NCBI RefSeq assembly: GCF_000701505.1
Contig: NZ_KL370786.1
Location: 388,468-452,467, forward strand
Direction of reading: 5' to 3'
From: Dyadobacter crusticola DSM 16708
GTDB taxonomy: Bacteria > Bacteroidota > Bacteroidia > Cytophagales > Spirosomataceae
Length of the DNA: 64,000 bases
The translations under genes and the position numbers were made by a program. Positions 62,363 to 64,000 of the stretch are shown one piece after another; positions within the stretch are counted from its first letter, which is position 1, and each line of letters begins with the position of its first letter. The notes beneath the pieces are model-generated. The model saw nothing but the letters and a program-made list of their open reading frames with translations, made no database searches and had not been told where the DNA came from.

Positions 62363-64000
62363 ATGAACAGATTGAAATTTTACACAAAATGGAGATTGCC
62401 GCAATGGACATTGCCTGCATTCCTGCTTGCAATGCTTCTGACGATGACCGCCCGCGCGCAGGATGCCGGGGAGGTTGCCGGTATTGTTGTTGATAGTGTC
62501 GGAAATGTACCGCTTCCGGGTGTAAGTGTAGTGATCAAGGGAACCAGCAAAGGGGTAACCACCGATGCAGATGGAAAGTACCGGATCCAGGCAGGCACAG
62601 GCGATGTACTCACGTTTTCATTTATTGGCTATGAGAAAAACGAAGTGCCGGTTGGAAGTAAATCGATGATCAATGTGACGTTGCGGCAGAACAATACGGT
62701 GCTCGATGAACTGGTAGTGGTAGGTTATGGAGCTGTCAAGAAAAGCTCAGTCACGGCCGCGGTATCCAAAGTGGAGAATACCGTACTCGACCAGATTCCC
62801 GTCGGCAGGCCCGAATCGGTACTCGCCGGCCGGTTGGCTGGTGTGAATGTATCGCAGACAAGCACCGCGCCGGGCAGCGCGCCATTGATCAGGATTCGCG
62901 GAGCAAGCTCCATTGACGCAGGGAACGATCCGTTGGTAGTGATCGACGGCTTTCCAGGCGGTAGCTTGGGCAGCATCAGTACCAATGATATCGAGTCCAT
63001 TGAAGTGCTGAAAGATGCTTCTGCGGCGGCGATCTACGGTTCACGGGGCGCAGGCGGGGTGATCATTGTCACAACCAAAAAGGGCAAATCAGGGAAAGCG
63101 AAGTTCAATTTCAACTCCTACGCAGGGATCGCCAGCCCCAAAAAGCACGGTGACTGGCTGGTAGGGCAGGAGTACTATGATTATGCAGTACGCTACCAGA
63201 ACCGGGAGTACGTATGGATAGGCGGAGATCCGACATTACCCGTTTGGAACGACCCGCGCAGGCCGAATGCCTACCAGGTTAGTGATGTTTTGAAAAACGG
63301 AAATAATGTGATCTGGGAAGATGAGGTACTGGGCAACGCGACGGTTCAGAATTATAACCTCTCGGTAGGTGGCGGTACGGATCACGTGCGGTACTATGTG
63401 TCGGGCACGCTGAAAGATGAACAGGGAACATTAAAAAACACCTGGTATAAAAACTACGGCGTGCGTGCCAATGTGGATGTGACGGTCAACTCGGTGGTGA
63501 GCCTTGGCTTTATGCTCAATCCCTCGTATTCGCGGCGGCGGTTCGCTTCTACGGACATTAACAACTACATCAAGTTCCCAAGCTTTGTAGCGGTGCGGAA
63601 TCCCGACGGGACTTATCCCAACTCGCGTTCTTACTGGGGCGCGGTGGTGAGCGGCCAGGCTAATCCAATGGCGACGCTTGAAGGCTCGCATTACTACGGA
63701 ACGACTGTCAATAACCTGGGAGAAGCGTTTTTAAACCTGAACCTGGCGAAAGGACTTTCGTTGCGCTCGTCAATCAGTACTAACCTTTCATCCAACCAGA
63801 CGGACCGGTTCCAGGCTTCCTGGGCGCAGAGCACGAACCTTAATTCGGGTTCTCTGGCGCAGAGCAGTACTTACAGCATTGCCAACGAAAACGTGCTGAG
63901 CTACAATACTACGTTCAATCAGGTGCATTCACTGAATGCGATTGCGGGTGCTTCGTACCAGAAATTCAATTCTAATAACTCAAATATGGCGGCAGTGCCC
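62363..64000 (+). CDS. SusC/RagA family TonB-linked outer-membrane protein, 3' end outside window
   Basis: 546 codons are visible. A signal peptide ends near residue 33 (TMTARAQ). The carboxypeptidase-regulatory-like domain covers about 38-112 (VAGIVVDSVGNVPLPGVSVV). The SusC box DELVVVGYGAVKKSS is followed by the plug (SVLAGRLAGVNVSQ, PLVVIDGFPGGS, SIEVLKDASAAAIYGSRGAG, GVIIVTTKKG) and the first barrel strands. A SusD partner is expected beyond the right edge. A LacI-type palindrome 38 bp upstream suggests control with the adjacent dehydrogenase operon, so it imports the sugar this operon degrades. Confidence 0.95.
   Translation, partial: MNRLKFYTKWRLPQWTLPAFLLAMLLTMTARAQDAGEVAGIVVDSVGNVPLPGVSVVIKGTSKGVTTDADGKYRIQAGTGDVLTFSFIGYEKNEVPVGSKSMINVTLRQNNTVLDELVVVGYGAVKKSSVTAAVSKVENTVLDQIPVGRPESVLAGRLAGVNVSQTSTAPGSAPLIRIRGASSIDAGNDPLVVIDGFPGGSLGSISTNDIESIEVLKDASAAAIYGSRGAGGVIIVTTKKGKSGKAKFNFNSYAGIASPKKHGDWLVGQEYYDYAVRYQNREYVWIGGDPTLPVWNDPRRPNAYQVSDVLKNGNNVIWEDEVLGNATVQNYNLSVGGGTDHVRYYVSGTLKDEQGTLKNTWYKNYGVRANVDVTVNSVVSLGFMLNPSYSRRRFASTDINNYIKFPSFVAVRNPDGTYPNSRSYWGAVVSGQANPMATLEGSHYYGTTVNNLGEAFLNLNLAKGLSLRSSISTNLSSNQTDRFQASWAQSTNLNSGSLAQSSTYSIANENVLSYNTTFNQVHSLNAIAGASYQKFNSNNSNMAAVP

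Overview
The window comes from a Bacteroidota chromosome, most likely Cytophagales and of the Dyadobacter/Spirosoma kind. This rests on recognised families rather than a database search: SusC/SusD pairs, large TonB-linked receptors with N-terminal carboxypeptidase-regulatory-like domains, a GLPGLI protein, a type IX secretion C-terminal signal, DUF5107/DUF4091/DUF4374 proteins, and promoter-like TAnnTTTG elements instead of E. coli-type ones. Both edges cut a gene: a small secreted protein at the left and a SusC receptor at the right. I saw no rRNA, tRNA, CRISPR array or intact insertion sequence.

Left part (1-20 kb): a small secreted protein and a barrel-like protein are followed by a TonB receptor plus GLPGLI operon. 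That operon is divergent from a histidine kinase/OmpR-type regulator pair, and a 10-bp-phased direct repeat lies between them. Two divergent MacB/FtsX-type permeases without an ATPase and a short-chain dehydrogenase follow. Next is an iron/siderophore-type cluster on the minus strand (siderophore-interacting flavoprotein, AraC regulator, TonB receptor, DUF4374 lipoprotein), then a single-domain BLUF photoreceptor.

Middle (20-48 kb): a SusC-SusD-GH20 locus probably handles hexosaminides. A low-GC islet behind it holds an unknown protein and a HigA-type antitoxin whose HigB toxin survives only as a C-terminal remnant under a perfect palindromic operator. A DeoR/AgaR-like regulator then borders a long minus-strand block: ACT protein, esterase-fold protein, DUF5107-TPR, DUF4091, two propeller proteins, EamA transporter, S9 peptidase. 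Divergent to this is a plus-strand operon for galactosamine/tagatose phosphate breakdown (AgaS isomerase, PfkB kinase, class II aldolase), ending in an M23-like/PKD protein.

Right part (48-64 kb): a minus-strand block encodes three phage-tail-collar (MdpB-like) proteins, a GNAT acetyltransferase, a DUF6916-like protein and a 1653-residue beta-helix/Ig surface protein with a type IX sorting tail. No other phage genes are present. The last 8 kb is a LacI-regulated catabolic unit: LacI regulator, Nramp-fold transporter without metal ligands, NAD-dependent epimerase-like protein, dihydrodipicolinate-synthase-family aldolase, PQQ sugar dehydrogenase fused to cytochrome c, then a SusC receptor. Palindromes with the core GGCACGTGC stand before the regulator, the transporter and the SusC gene and tie these units into one candidate regulon. 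The collar/giant-protein block and the LacI unit are the best candidates for undescribed systems.
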